Shown: positions 1-12,400 of the stretch, one piece after another | Position numbering within the stretch: position 1 is the first letter of the stretch | Layout: every line of letters starts with the position of its first letter | NCBI GenBank assembly: GCA_022113835.1 | Contig: JAILWY010000026.1 | Location: 9,761,001 to 9,825,000 of the forward strand | Length of the DNA stretch: 64,000 bases | DNA from: Atopsyche davidsoni | Lineage: Eukaryota; Arthropoda; Insecta; Trichoptera; Hydrobiosidae | Reading direction: 5' to 3' | Notes under the pieces: generated by a model | The model's input: the letters and a program-made list of their open reading frames with translations, nothing else | What the model was told of the DNA's origin: nothing | Database searches by the model: none | Program-made: the position numbers and the translations under genes

Positions 1-45
1 TATGATTTGTTATTTTTATTTCATGATTTTTTCAAAATTGGACAG

Positions 46-3000
46 TATATTTCAATTTATGCAACATATCTCTACGACTCTGTACTATTGTACGCTAGAG
101 CCCTAGACCAACTTCTACAAGGAGAAAAGAATCCAGAACGAATTAGAGAAATCGCATCGAATGGCAAACAAATTATGGAAGCTTTGAATAACAAAACTTA
201 TACGAGTAAGTACTTCGAGAATGTATCTATTCATAGTTCTATCTAATTAAAAATTGATGTTTTACAAAATACTGCTGTTATTCTAGGTATATCAGGTCCC
301 ATCATACGACTAGATGAGTTTGGTGATTCAGAAGGTAACTTTTCTGTGTTGGCACTAAAGCTTGGTCCACCGGATGGTCAAGCAAATTACTCATGCAACT
401 ATACTATGGCAACTGTGGGACATTTCCAGCAATCTTCCAATGGAGAAAACTATCCAGTGAGTGAGTCAAAAATGTTATTATTAATTAGTAAACAAGAAAA
501 CTCAACATTATATTCTCAACATCTGTCTATATAAATGTTTTAATAATTAAAGTGTCATTTAAATTTATGATTTCAATATTATTTTAGCTGTATAAACTTA
601 ATAGTAAACAAAATATTGACTGGCCAAATGATGAAAAACCTGTCGATGAACCCTCATGTGGTTTTATGAATGAAAAATGTCCAAAGGATGACACCCATGG
701 TTCGTCCATGGTCATAGCGGGAACCTTAGCAGTCACATTATTTTGTGCCACCGTTATCACCATCAGTATATATCGTAAATGGAAAATAGAACAGGAAATT
801 GAAGGACTTTTATGGAAAATAGATTCACACGATATTCGTGGATACAGTGGAAATGATATTGTCTCTTCTCCTAGTAAGGTATAATTCTTTTCATTGTCGA
901 GTTTCACACAAAGACACAAGTGTTTCTTTAAATCAGATTATAATTCAAAAATTTGGGTATAACATAAATAGTATGTTATTTGTATAGCTGAGTTTGGCGA
1001 GCGGTGGATCCTTCGAGAGTCGCTGCGGGCCTCAGGTGTTTGCAGCGAGAGGACAGTTTCGTGGAAATGTGATCCGTATCAAGGAACTTAAATTTTCCAA
1101 AAAAAAGGTATCTTTTACAAATATACATTTTTACTGGTATAATAATTTTCGTTCTCTTCTCATTTAGCGCGTAGTTACTGCATTATTTAATCTTTTTAAT
1201 TTTATTCTTTCTTCACTCTCAGATGTGTTATTTTTAAGATCTAAAATAAAAAACCACCAAGGGGCTTTAAATGTATTTGTGTCAAGCTACTGCACTTTTA
1301 GGATTCATTTAAGCATTATTTTAGGATATATCACGTGAAGTTATGAAGGAAATGCGGTTACTCAGGGATTTACGACATGACAACCTCAACTCCTTCATTG
1401 GTGCCTGTATAGAGCCCATGAGGGTATTACTAGTTACCGATTACTGTGCTAAGGGCAGTCTCTATGTGAGTACTCCTGCATTATCTTAATCTCCCACCGA
1501 ATGGAAATAACTCAAACAGAACAGACTCGATCTTATAGTGTGTTTATTTAATTTCAGGATATAATAGAAAATGAAGATATTAAGTTAGACAAAATGTTTG
1601 TAGCCTCTCTAGTCCATGATCTCATTAAGGTAAATTGCTTTATATTCACACATTATTTGCTTTACCCACATTATATACTATCATTTGCATTAAATCTCTT
1701 TATATATTTTAGGCCATGTCATTTATTCATTGCTCACCTCTTGGCTGGCATGGTAACCTTAAATCTTCAAACTGCGTTGTCACTTCAAGATGGATGCTGC
1801 AGGTAGGTTTTATTTATTCTTTAATATAAAATAATCACTTTTCTGATTTATTAATTTACACAGTTAACTTATATGTATTTTTTTATATTTAAGGTTACAG
1901 ATTTTGGATTGCATGACCTAAAACAAGCTGCTGAAAATGATTCTATAGGAGAACACCAATACTATCGAAGTATGCTCTGCAATATTACGGATTTTTTTTG
2001 TCAAGCATTTATATTTATTTAAATCAAAAATATTATTTTGCAATTTATCCTTTTTTCAGATCAGTTTTGGAAAGCTCCAGAACTTCTACGAGCTAATGGA
2101 AACTCAAGCTTGGCTCGTGGAAGTCAAAAAAGCGATGTTTATGCCTTTTCTATAATTTTGTATGAAATAGTAGGAAGAAAGGGTCCTTTTGGCCCAACAC
2201 CTTACGAACCCAAAGGTTAGTTGTACAATTAATTGGTAATTAATTTTACTATTTTATCCCAGTTCGCATTGTACAATTTTATCTTTCATCAGTATCTGAT
2301 ACTGATGAAAGATTTTACTAAAAAATACATTTATCTCGAAAGTCTTTTTCTACTTCATTCCCATAGTAAAATACAAATTACGCTATATTATAAACATTTT
2401 TGTTTACAGAAATAGTAGAACAAGTGAAGCGTTATCCAGCAGAAGGTGAAAATATTTTCCGGCCAGATATCAACGCACTTAACGCCGGTGTCATAGAATC
2501 TGTTATATGCTGCATGAAAGATTGTTGGGCTGAAGATCCTGACGACAGACCGGACTTTCACTCTATAAGGACACGTCTCAAAAAAATGAAATGCGGAAAG
2601 TTCGTTATCACAATCTAACCTGCTTGTATTGATTACCAAATTAAATTTAAATATTTACAAATATTCACATATATTCTCTCTTATCTAGGAGTCGTAACAT
2701 TATGGATCAGATTATGGATATGATGGAAACATATGCCAATGACCTTGAGGACCTTGTAAGTGAAAGAACAAGACTACTTTATGAAGAAAAACAAAAAACT
2801 GAAGACTTGCTTCATCGAATGCTGCCTCAGTATGTTTACAAGTTTTTCCACCATTTATTGTTATGATTTATAAACCAATGATTTGTCTATGTCAGCATCT
2901 ATTCTCAAGTTGAGCACAAGTCCGCTAATATTGAGTTGATGTCCTGCCCAGCTAGCATGCTACTAGGATTACCATTTTGGGGTGATGCAACACTAAAGAT

Positions 3001-5116
3001 GATGCCAGTGGACTTTATTGTATCAATATCTAATTCCTTTAAATTTTAGTTAGATGATATACTCTTTATATTGAGATTTGTAAATTTATCTTTTTTTTTT
3101 AGGCCGGTTGCAAAACGGCTCACTACGGGTCATGGAGTCGAGCCCGAGTCTTTTGATTCCGTAACAATATATTTTAGTGATATTGTTGGATTCACTCAAA
3201 TGTCTGCAGAGTCAACTCCTTTGGAAGTAGTCAACTTTCTCAATGATCTTTATACAGTGTTTGATAGAATTATTAAAGGCTATGATGTATATAAAGTCGA
3301 AACAATTGGGGATGCATATATGGTGGTATGTAGTAAAATGAACGATGTTTATTGTATTTATTATAATTATTATACATAAATTTACAAGTATAATTTACAG
3401 GTTTCAGGTCTCCCATTAAGAAATGACGACCGCCATGCTGGTGAGATAGCATCCATGTCATTAGATTTACTCGATGCAGTAAAAAATCACAAAATCTCCC
3501 ACCGCCCAAATGAAACGCTTAAACTTAGAATCGGTATCCACTCGGGTATGCTTTTTATATATTTATTTATTTTTAATTATTTTTATAGAGTATTACAATT
3601 TTCTAATTCTATATTATTTGATTACAGGTCCAGTTGTCGCCGGTGTAGTTGGACTGACAATGCCTCGGTACTGCTTATTTGGTGATACTGTTAACACGGC
3701 TAGTCGAATGGAATCTAATGGAGAGGCTTTGAAGATTCACATATCTCCACAGTGCAAGGATGCACTTGAAAGATTGGAAGGATATCATATGGAACCCAGG
3801 GGTACCATTAATATCAAAGGAAAAGGAGAAGTACGATTTTTGCTGAATAATATTATAGATATGCATGAATAGTATATTTTATAGTACACATCATATTTGT
3901 ATTTATACTGTCACCATTAGAATTATATACACCATCTAAAACTTAAATATACATTTTTTTCTACATCAGATAATGAATATACTGAAAAGATGTAATGCGT
4001 AAGTTCCCATCGGGGATATTGTGACAATAATTTGAATATACATTTGCTGTTACACAGGTAGAAACATATTGGTTGGAAGGTGCCAATGAAAAAGCCATAC
4101 AACGTAGAGCAGTAGACTTGGATGAGCTTCCTCCATTGTTTTGCAGACCACGAAGAAGTCCAAAACTCACTGACTCTAGACAAGCTTCACTTTATGGCTA
4201 TACAGGTAATTTCACAGGAATATTATTGAGATATTTTAATAAATATTAAATTGTACTATGTCGTCAAAATTTCTATAATTTTACTATAAATTTTAAGGAC
4301 ATGGCAGTCGCCGTCAATCAGGATTTCGTGGTTTGTTGGATGGCGGTAGCAGTGCTTCTCTAGGAAGATCCAGTCCGAGGCCTAATCATGAGCCACATTA
4401 TAGACACAAGTTAGTAAATTATGAATTGTTAGTAATAAAAATAACATGTTTTAATTTAATATGAACTATAATATTTCAAAAGTGCTTTTGTACGTGAAGC
4501 CTTAATGATATTAAAATGTTACAGAAGAATTCTGAGTTCGATAGCGTCATCAGCAGAAGAAAAAGAACTGCAACTGGGAGTCCATGGAGACGCTCCCCGT
4601 GGAACCGGGCTGAGAGAAGCTCGCTCATTAGATCTACTACGTTTGGATTCCCCTGAACTCCGTCCAAGAAAGATCTCACGCTCTCTTGATCGATGCAACA
4701 TGCCGAGCATATGCGATACTCGTACAACAGTGTCTATACTTTCTGGAAATCATATCAATAATAAAAATTTCCTAAATGGCAATGCTACTATAATGGGTCT
4801 CGATTCAAATGAAGGTGCAGAAATCTGCAGTGGAGTTCCCGAGGAATGCCCCTTAATCTCTGAGACTGGCACACTCGGTACTCCTGAACCTCCTGACACA
4901 AAGCGGCACGATACTAACAGTGTGAGCTTTCCCAGCAAAAAGTGGAAATCATTGGAGAACTTAGGCGAAGCCGAGGTAGCAGGATTGGGGCGGAAGATGC
5001 CGCGAGCATCCATAAGGTCCTGGTTGATGGGATTCTTTAATGCCAGTGGTCTCCGCACAAGTGACGGCTCTCTGCGTAAAGCTATGCCACTGCTAGACAG
5101 AGAATCTGTCGTATGA
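46..5116 (+). CDS. Gyc76C: Receptor guanylate cyclase, Gyc76C-like (5' part outside window)
   Basis: Membrane receptor that makes cGMP from GTP. I assemble 17 exons with GT/AG borders: 46(uncertain)-205, 287-456, 588-878, 988-1107, 1325-1465, 1558-1629, 1713-1802, 1894-1969, 2060-2215, 2410-2599, 2689-2829, 3103-3325, 3401-3545, 3628-3830, 4058-4205, 4298-4409, 4525-5116; phases agree throughout. In order they encode the end of the ligand-binding ectodomain ([13 protein letters not shown]), one transmembrane helix (about 708-770), a kinase-homology domain ([23 protein letters not shown]), a dimerisation coiled coil ([19 protein letters not shown]) and the cyclase domain ([45 protein letters not shown]). 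The kinase domain has DFG but is presumably inactive, as in the family. A long Ser/Arg-rich tail follows, ending DRESVV, a PDZ-ligand-like terminus that, with RSLD and KWKSLENL motifs, points to Gyc76C rather than Gyc32E. The exon 10 donor (gttcgt) is weak. The missing N-terminus lies left of the window. Confidence 0.88.
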
Positions 5117-6102
5117 ACTGAACATTTCTAAAAGTGTGGATCCCATTTCTTCAAACAAGTGATACATAAAAATACTTTCATTGCGTTTACTTTAAGCTAC
5201 GCATAGCATTTTGGACACTTTAGTGAAACTGCTAAATTGCAAGTGATATACCTTTAAAATTCAAACACATGTTGCATTAAAAGTACTGTTGTGATTTTCA
5301 TATTGATATCATCATTAAAATATTGGCAGTGTATATTCTAGATAAATAGAATCAATCAATTTAATATTTAAGGATGACATATTTTTGAATGAATATATCA
5401 TAAAGATAGATTGATATTTTAATTTTCTGCCAACATTGAGATTCGAGTCATTAAATCTATTAAATTAAACAAGTCGCAAATATATGTAATAATTTAAGGT
5501 ACCTGTATGAAGTATAATGTAAGGCCGTACTCATGAGTGATTAACTTTGAACAAATCCTAACCAGCCAATGATGTGAATCAAAATCAAACGATAAGTTAT
5601 AGTGCCATATCAGTGAATGCTCTACAGTGTGTTCAGTACAATTAGTTCATATTATATTTTCACAAATGTGTTGTAAGTAGATGTTATCATTGTCTATATA
5701 TAATTATCACAGATTTATTGTATTTTTAAGTAGATGCACATTTTGTTTAGTCTATGTGAAGATAAAACTAAATATTGTTTAAGTTGTAACGACTGTGTAA
5801 ACTGAGTGATTTGACTAGTTTATTTTTCATTGGAAATGGAAAAATGAATGGCTGTGAAAATATATAATATGTATAAATACATTAAATAATATAATCAGTT
5901 GTAAATATAAACAATGACAATCAATTGTCATATATACCAACTTTCTAGTATTTTATTTTTATGCAATATATATTTCATGTTGAGTATATTTTTTATATGA
6001 ACATTACATTACCTGAAGGCTGGTAACATTGTTTTTTGTTGAAGCCATTTTTTTATTATAAGACATACTTTTTCAACCGTTTTACAGCCATATAATTTTA
6101 TC

Positions 6103-6108
6103 AATAAA
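6103..6108 (+). terminator. Poly(A) signal candidate for the guanylate cyclase
   Basis: AATAAA lies about 990 bp after the cyclase stop codon. It is the last canonical hexamer on this strand before the convergent ITFG1 transcript. Use of this site is inferred, and other AT-rich sites upstream could also work. Confidence 0.4.
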
Positions 6109-6301
6109 CATAGAAATTTAATATTTTAACTTAGTTTAAATTATCATGCCATTGATAGATTTCCATTTGTAAAATTTGTATGCGGCACATCTTCTCAATA
6201 TAAGTATTTAATGTGTGCTATTGTTGTATATTTCATGTGTACTTTGTAACTGTGGTCCAAATTATAAAAACAAATTATGTAAATAGACAATTTAGTATAG
6301 C

Positions 6302-6320
6302 TTTATTTCTCTTATTTATT
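6302..6320 (-). terminator. Poly(A) signal candidates for ITFG1
   Basis: Two minus-strand AATAAA hexamers (TTTATT on +, 6302-6307 and 6315-6320) lie about 210-225 bp downstream of the ITFG1 stop codon. Position and sequence fit; use is inferred. Confidence 0.4.
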
Positions 6321-6528
6321 ACAATCCTTAGTTTTATATTTAAAAAAATTAAAATCACAAATATATTAAATTATCACATATTCTTACAAGTTTACATCAC
6401 TAATTCAACATTTTTTCTTTTATTTGATCTCACACTTACTGACATTCACAGTGATATCAAAAGTAAAGATGGAGTTAAGCAGATCAAGATAAACATATAT
6501 TTTTTTACACAAAACTAACAATGACTTT

Positions 6529-8451
6529 CTATGCCAACACACTTTCCACGAGAACATCTGATGTAAGTAATTCTAATCTATCATCACGTTTTTCTTTATA
6601 GTGAAGTAAAATAACAATAATTGTTATCAATCCACATATTCCAGTAAATACAAACACACTTTTCAATATAAGTTTACTCGGCGTTACAAACAGCTGAACT
6701 TTCCAACGTGAAGGGTCATCAGGTGGCCAAGGTATAACTACCATCTGCGAATTAGGAATGAGTTGACTCCATGTTTTGGAGCGATTAGACAGTCCGACCA
6801 TCAGAGAATCCACAAAGTTAGGTGTTCTATCAAGTCCAAATATTGAATAAGGAAGATTGAGTGCATAGTGTGCTGACTGTGGCAATTGTGCACAGACACC
6901 AGCCCGCGGAAGACCCTCTTGAGATAATGTGTAGTAAGATATTCGAGGTCCTGGTAAATTTGTACCTGAAAGTAGATTTATTTTTTCAAGCAATATAATA
7001 AGTATCATTTGTTAATAATATATTGTATAGAAGGTTATATGTTTACAATCAAACAATACTAAATCATGCAAATACATACCATAATTAGTTTTCTTTTTTC
7101 CCAAAGCACCATATGTAACAGGAGTTCTTTCATTAGTCAACCCCGTAAGAACCATGACTTTTATAAAGTTGGCATCGTATTCCAAACTGTTTTTAAATGC
7201 ACCCATTTTGTATTCTTTCGTTGTTTTGTTTTGTTGTAAAAGAATAAAATCCAGTATTCCATCTTGATAAAAATCATAAAATACAGAAAGTATTGTCCCT
7301 TTCTTAAAGGGTCCGAGAGCGTTCCATTGTATCTTATAACTCCTGTTGAAGTCGCAGCTTTCACCCACACAAGGAATGTTTTCAAGCAAAAAGGTTTGTA
7401 AATCTGTTTCCTTTCCTTGTCGCAATGAGACCAGCAAATCAGGATATCCATCCATATTGTAGTCACCGCCTCTCATAGTTATAGTATTAGTATAAATATC
7501 TTCATTAGGAGGGAAAAATCCCCACATATTGTGATCCGGATCCTCAAAATCTACATATAATTTTTTCCATGCCCCATCATCATTTAATAATATACTACTT
7601 TGTTCGCAATAAGCATTGTTACAAGATGGAACGAGGAGATACAGTTTCCCTGTTAATTCAACATCTAAGTATATTGATTGTCCTACGATTCTATGGTCCA
7701 AAGGCCCAATTGGTAAATCAATTTTTTTGTTAAAATGAAATCCAGGATCTGAAACACTGCCCAACCAGATTTCGAAAGTACTTGGAGTAGTTATCAATAG
7801 ATCTGATGTATAATCTCCGTTAATGTCCAGAAATGAATGCGAATGAGGAATTTTGACTTCATGGTCAAAATTCTTGGGGCATTCCAAATGTACTTCCTGG
7901 GGCTCGGATCTATTATGATTGAAAACCCAAAATGTTCTATTATTCTTCAAATTAACACCAAACAAATCAATGATCATATCCTGATTGTAGTCCATAGCAA
8001 GTGGATGTCCTTGAATAGTTGTGATAATGGGTAGATCACCAATGGAACAATTGAGTTTGTCAAAACCACCCCAAATGATTCGAACATCGTTATATATTGA
8101 TACATTTACAGAATCTGAGATATTTTGAGTAGTCAATAACACATCCATGAAAGCATCGCCATCGAAATCTCCAGGAACAACACTTGTAATCTCAAAATCT
8201 GTGAAAACACATTTCAAATCTGGTATTGATCTCAACAAAGGCTCTTTGTCACTTGCAAGTAATATTTCAAAAACTTTGCCATTGTTTCTGGTTATGAAAA
8301 GATCTGTCAGTTCATCAGAATTAAAGTCTCCAAATGCTGCAGGTAATGCATCACGATCAATATCTCCAAAGACATTTTTTGAAATATCAATAGTTGAAAC
8401 TCTTAGAAAAGTACAAATGAAAAAGATAAAAAATGCTTTCCAGTCCATCAT
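6529..8451 (-). CDS. ITFG1: ITFG1/TIP/linkin: FG-GAP repeat type I membrane protein
   Basis: Integrin-alpha-like beta-propeller protein of the T-cell immunomodulatory protein/linkin family, linked to cell adhesion in other animals. Two coding exons: 8451-7080 and 6965-6529, joined in phase (Gly split by the intron), giving 602 residues, close to the human length of about 610. A start at 8451 gives an N-terminal hydrophobic signal peptide (FFIFFICTFLRVS). FG-GAP/calcium-loop motifs follow: DFNSDELTDLF, DFDGDAFMDVL, DYNQDMIIDLF, DINGDYTSDLL, DYNMDGYPDLL and YQDGILDFILL. The second exon holds a conserved juxtamembrane domain (GLPRAGVCAQLPQSAHYALNLP region), a transmembrane helix near residues 557-579 (GICGLITIIVILL) and a short charged cytoplasmic tail of about 23 residues. 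It is divergent from the WRN gene and convergent with the cyclase. The ligand and precise role in insects are not visible from sequence. Confidence 0.9.
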
Positions 8452-9402
8452 CTAAGTCCTGTCAACGCTGAAACAATTTAAATAATATGTACAACTACCA
8501 TTTGTATTGTTACCATAATAATTGTTTAAAAAATACATATTATGAACAAAAAAAACAATTATTTCGTGACAGTATGACATTTTATCTTATCAACATAAGA
8601 ATATCTCAAGTGACCAATATATTTATTTACCTAATAATAATAAATACCTACACTGGACTCGTCAGTTATGCACATCAAATTCTCAATTCATTTTCATAAA
8701 AAAAAATTATGACAAGAGCAATCATTAAGTAATATTTCTCAAAATTGTACTAAAGTCTTATTTATCACCTTGTGAGTCTTATTTATCGTCTTTATTTATC
8801 GCTTTGTAAACATAAAATTCAATAAATACTCACCAATATTGTACTTTGTATCCAGTTCATTTTCTCATATATTATTCATTATATTATATGAATGTAAAAA
8901 AATTTCAATCTTATTTATTGATCACCGAAAAATGTAATTCAACACTTTGAGATGAATATAGGTAACAAAATATGGCTAATTTTACATTTAATGCAGTAGC
9001 AATCAGACAAAAAGTAAGATCCGCAAGTAACAATATTCAATAACAAGAGACTTGTGTGTCGATTTGTCAAATGCCAAAATAACAATTGTCTATGAACGTG
9101 CTGAGCAATGACCCTTCATGAGAAATAATAATACAACACACTAAATCATTTTTTTTTGAGAAATAATTGATCTTAATGATAACTTTAAAATGTATTATTT
9201 ATAAATGTAATAATTTAACGACATATTTTTTGACTATTGTAAATATCACTTCACAAAGCCATTAAAAATAATACACATTTATTGTCTATGCACAGCTGTC
9301 ACTTATCAGAAAATATAACGCATATAAGATTTTGTTGATATTGGTCCAAATTTTCCCGCCCTAGTAATTAACGTATCAAATCCAAATTGAATCAAGCAAA
9401 TA
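8452..9402. promoter_or_regulatory. Divergent promoter region shared by ITFG1 (-) and WRN (+)
   Basis: The two start codons are 951 bp apart and point away from each other, so both promoters and 5' UTRs must lie here unless 5' noncoding exons lie elsewhere. The stretch is AT-rich and holds no ORF I would call a gene. I see no convincing TATA box or clear initiator, so no start site is assigned. Confidence 0.5.
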
Positions 9403-12400
9403 ATGGATCTGGCAGATTTAGAATCAATTTTAGATGATGATCCTTGGGATGAAACAGACAAGAAACATGTATGTAAACAGAATATTGTTGAAAAGGCAAG
9501 CCGTGTCAAGTAGAATATTCTCTATTTGTATCATAGTTTATGTGATCCTTAGAAAGCTTTAAGAAATGTCAAAATTATAATTGAATAGACATGTAAGTTT
9601 TAAAAAGAATTTACTTTTATGTTTCAGACATCTAGTTGTAAAACTAATTCATCTTTAACGCATAAAGTGGATCTGAAAGGTTTGTTACCTATCTTTTATT
9701 TTATAAAATTAATTATCTGAAGGTGCAAATTGCACATAATTTATGAAAAATCTTTTTTTAGTCGAACAACCGAGTAAGCAACATCTTGAAGTTCTTTTGA
9801 AATGTTTTGGCCATATTGAATTTAGATACCTGCAGTGGAGAATTATTCATTCAGTTATGAATGAAAAGAGAGATAATTGTATTATAATGGCCACAGGATA
9901 TGGAAAATCTCTGTGCTATCAGTTCCCAGCCGTCTTTACTAATGGGTTGACTGTTGTTATATCCCCTCTAATATCTCTCATGGAAGACCAAGTACAAGCA
10001 TTAGAGGTAATTTACACATTTAATTATTCTTATAAGAAGTTTCTAGAAATACAGTGAAACTTGTTTTGTAATCATAATCTACATTATTGTTCCTTTCTTA
10101 ATTGTATTATTCAATGCGTTCTCTAAGGTTGCAAATATACCAGCTTGTTTCCTCGGCACTGCACAGACAAACAAAAGTCAAGTCATGCAAGACCTATTGG
10201 AAGGAAAATACCGTTTAGTATATTTGACACCTGAATATGCTTCTGGAGAAATTGGTAAGAATAAATCATTTAAAATTGAGTTAAATTGCATTTTTATTTT
10301 TACCAATATGTCAGAGTGCGAGTAAAATAGATTATTTATCATTAAAAGTAGCTACAGCCTTAAAACTTCTATGTTTTTTTAATATTTGCCCACTGTAAGC
10401 CATAATTTACACACCTTTCAGGTCTTGATTTACTTCCCCGGTTGCATGCTGAAGTTAACATCACGCTGCTGGCTATAGATGAAGCTCATTGTGTGTCCCA
10501 GTGGGGCCATGATTTCCGGCCAGCCTATAGGGGACTTGGCAAGATTCGACCTCTCATACCTTCTGTACCAATATTGGCTGTTACTGCCACTGCTACAGAA
10601 GATGTCAAAGCAGACATATTGAGTTCATTGAGTCTTAAGTATGTTAAAATTATCAGCAAAACTGTTTTTCAACAAATAGAAATCTCATTCTGTGTTGTTT
10701 AAGTTATTTTTAGTATTTTTAATTTACCAATTTGCCTCCAATGTCTACACTTGTTGAGAATGGGTATTTCATCCTTGCAGGAGTACACTCCGTCCTATGT
10801 GCACACACGACATTTAAATGGATTTATTCAGAAGTACCGAAGCATCCGTGTACTTCATCCAATTCCATTTTTATTTGGGCATCTGTCTGTTTTTTTTTTA
10901 GTCACTGCTAAGAACTATTTCTTTTGTCCATTTACGAGCAAGTGATAAGATTATGACGCGTAATTATTTTTTCAGAAATCCTCAAGTTTTATCGACTGGT
11001 TTCGACAGGCCAAATCTTTTTTTTAAAGCTGAAAAAAAATCTGGTGATCCTTATGCTGATATTACTAAAATACTGCTTAGAGAAAAAAAGATTTTTAATA
11101 TCGCTAACGGCTCAGCAATTGTTTATTGCCTAACCAAAAAGATCACGGAAGATATTGCTGAAGTATTGAATCGTAAGCACATTGTATTTTTAACTAACAT
11201 ATATATATATATGTATAGGGTATCCCAAAATCAACGCAAGATTTGAATTTGTCGCCATTTTTGCAGTAAAGTTTTGGGAACACTTAAAAAAAACTATTTG
11301 ACAGCTGACAGTTTAGGGTCGGAATAGTGTTTTAACTTTGTCTCTCTTCGCTGTGCATGGTCATTAGGCTTCAGTTCTTGTGTTAATTGAATTTTGTAAC
11401 CATGGAGACACAGATCTTTAGTTAGTATACGTTGTAGAGAGCTTCTTGAAATTTGCAATTCTTGTCCACAAAGCCGAATTGAGTTTCCTGGATTGTCACC
11501 GACACTCTTACGCACTGCTTCGATATTGACATTTGAACGGCTTGTTTTTGGACAGTGTGTTTAGCGTCTCCAACGAATCCAGTCTCCTTGAATTTTTAAT
11601 TAATCTCTTCACAGTTGACAAAGTTAAAACACTATTCCGACCATATTTTGTATGAAATTTTCGAACTGCTGCTGCCAAGCTTTCATTATTTTTTAAATAT
11701 TGTTCAATAATGAAGACACGTTGTTCTATTGTGTAACGCTTCATTTTTACTAACCCTAAACTGTCAGCTGTAAAATTGTTTTTTTTTAAGTGTTCCCAAA
11801 ACTTTACTGCAAAAATGGCGACAAATTCAAATCTTGCGTTAATTTTGGGACACCTTTATATATATAAATTGAGTTTTTATCTGAAAAAATTGTTGAATTT
11901 TCATAATCTGAGTTTTTTCTTCACTTTTATATCAAAGAACAGCTTGTGAGCATCATTTCATTTTTTATTATCTTATTTACCAAGTAGTATTAAGATATTG
12001 TTAATAAAAAGTAAATAGCATTCGATTTATATATTTTTATTATTTAATACATAATCTATATATTCAAATAAGCCCACTTATATTAAGTTTATATTCATAT
12101 TGCTTTCAGGTAATTTTATTAAATGTGAACCATACCATGCTGGTCTAAATATAAAAACAAGACGAGCTGTCCATGAGCAATTTGTTAAGGATGAAATAAA
12201 AGTGATTGTTGCTACGGTTGCATTTGGGATGGGAATAGATAAGCCAAATGTCAGGTGTGCATGTGTATACATCATTTCATAAAAAAAACATCCTAAATTT
12301 CCTAATAATTTATATTCATATTGATCAAATATGTATTTTAGATGTGTCATTCACTACGGTGTATCAAGTGACATGGAAAGTTATTATCAAGAAGCAGGAA

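Larger units (their letters stand above)
5117..6528. other. Convergent 3' UTRs between guanylate cyclase and ITFG1
   Basis: AT-rich noncoding stretch between two stop codons facing each other. It should hold the 3' UTRs of both genes. The plus-strand poly(A) hexamer (6103-6108) and the nearest minus-strand hexamers (TTTATT at 6302-6307 and 6315-6320) lie only about 200 bp apart, so the mature transcripts probably end close together. A 101-codon open stretch at 6213-6518 on + has low-complexity composition and no recognisable domain, and I do not call it a gene. Confidence 0.6.

Noticed and set aside
7837..8455. Plus-strand open frames of 65 and 102 codons
   Set aside because: They are antisense to the first ITFG1 exon.
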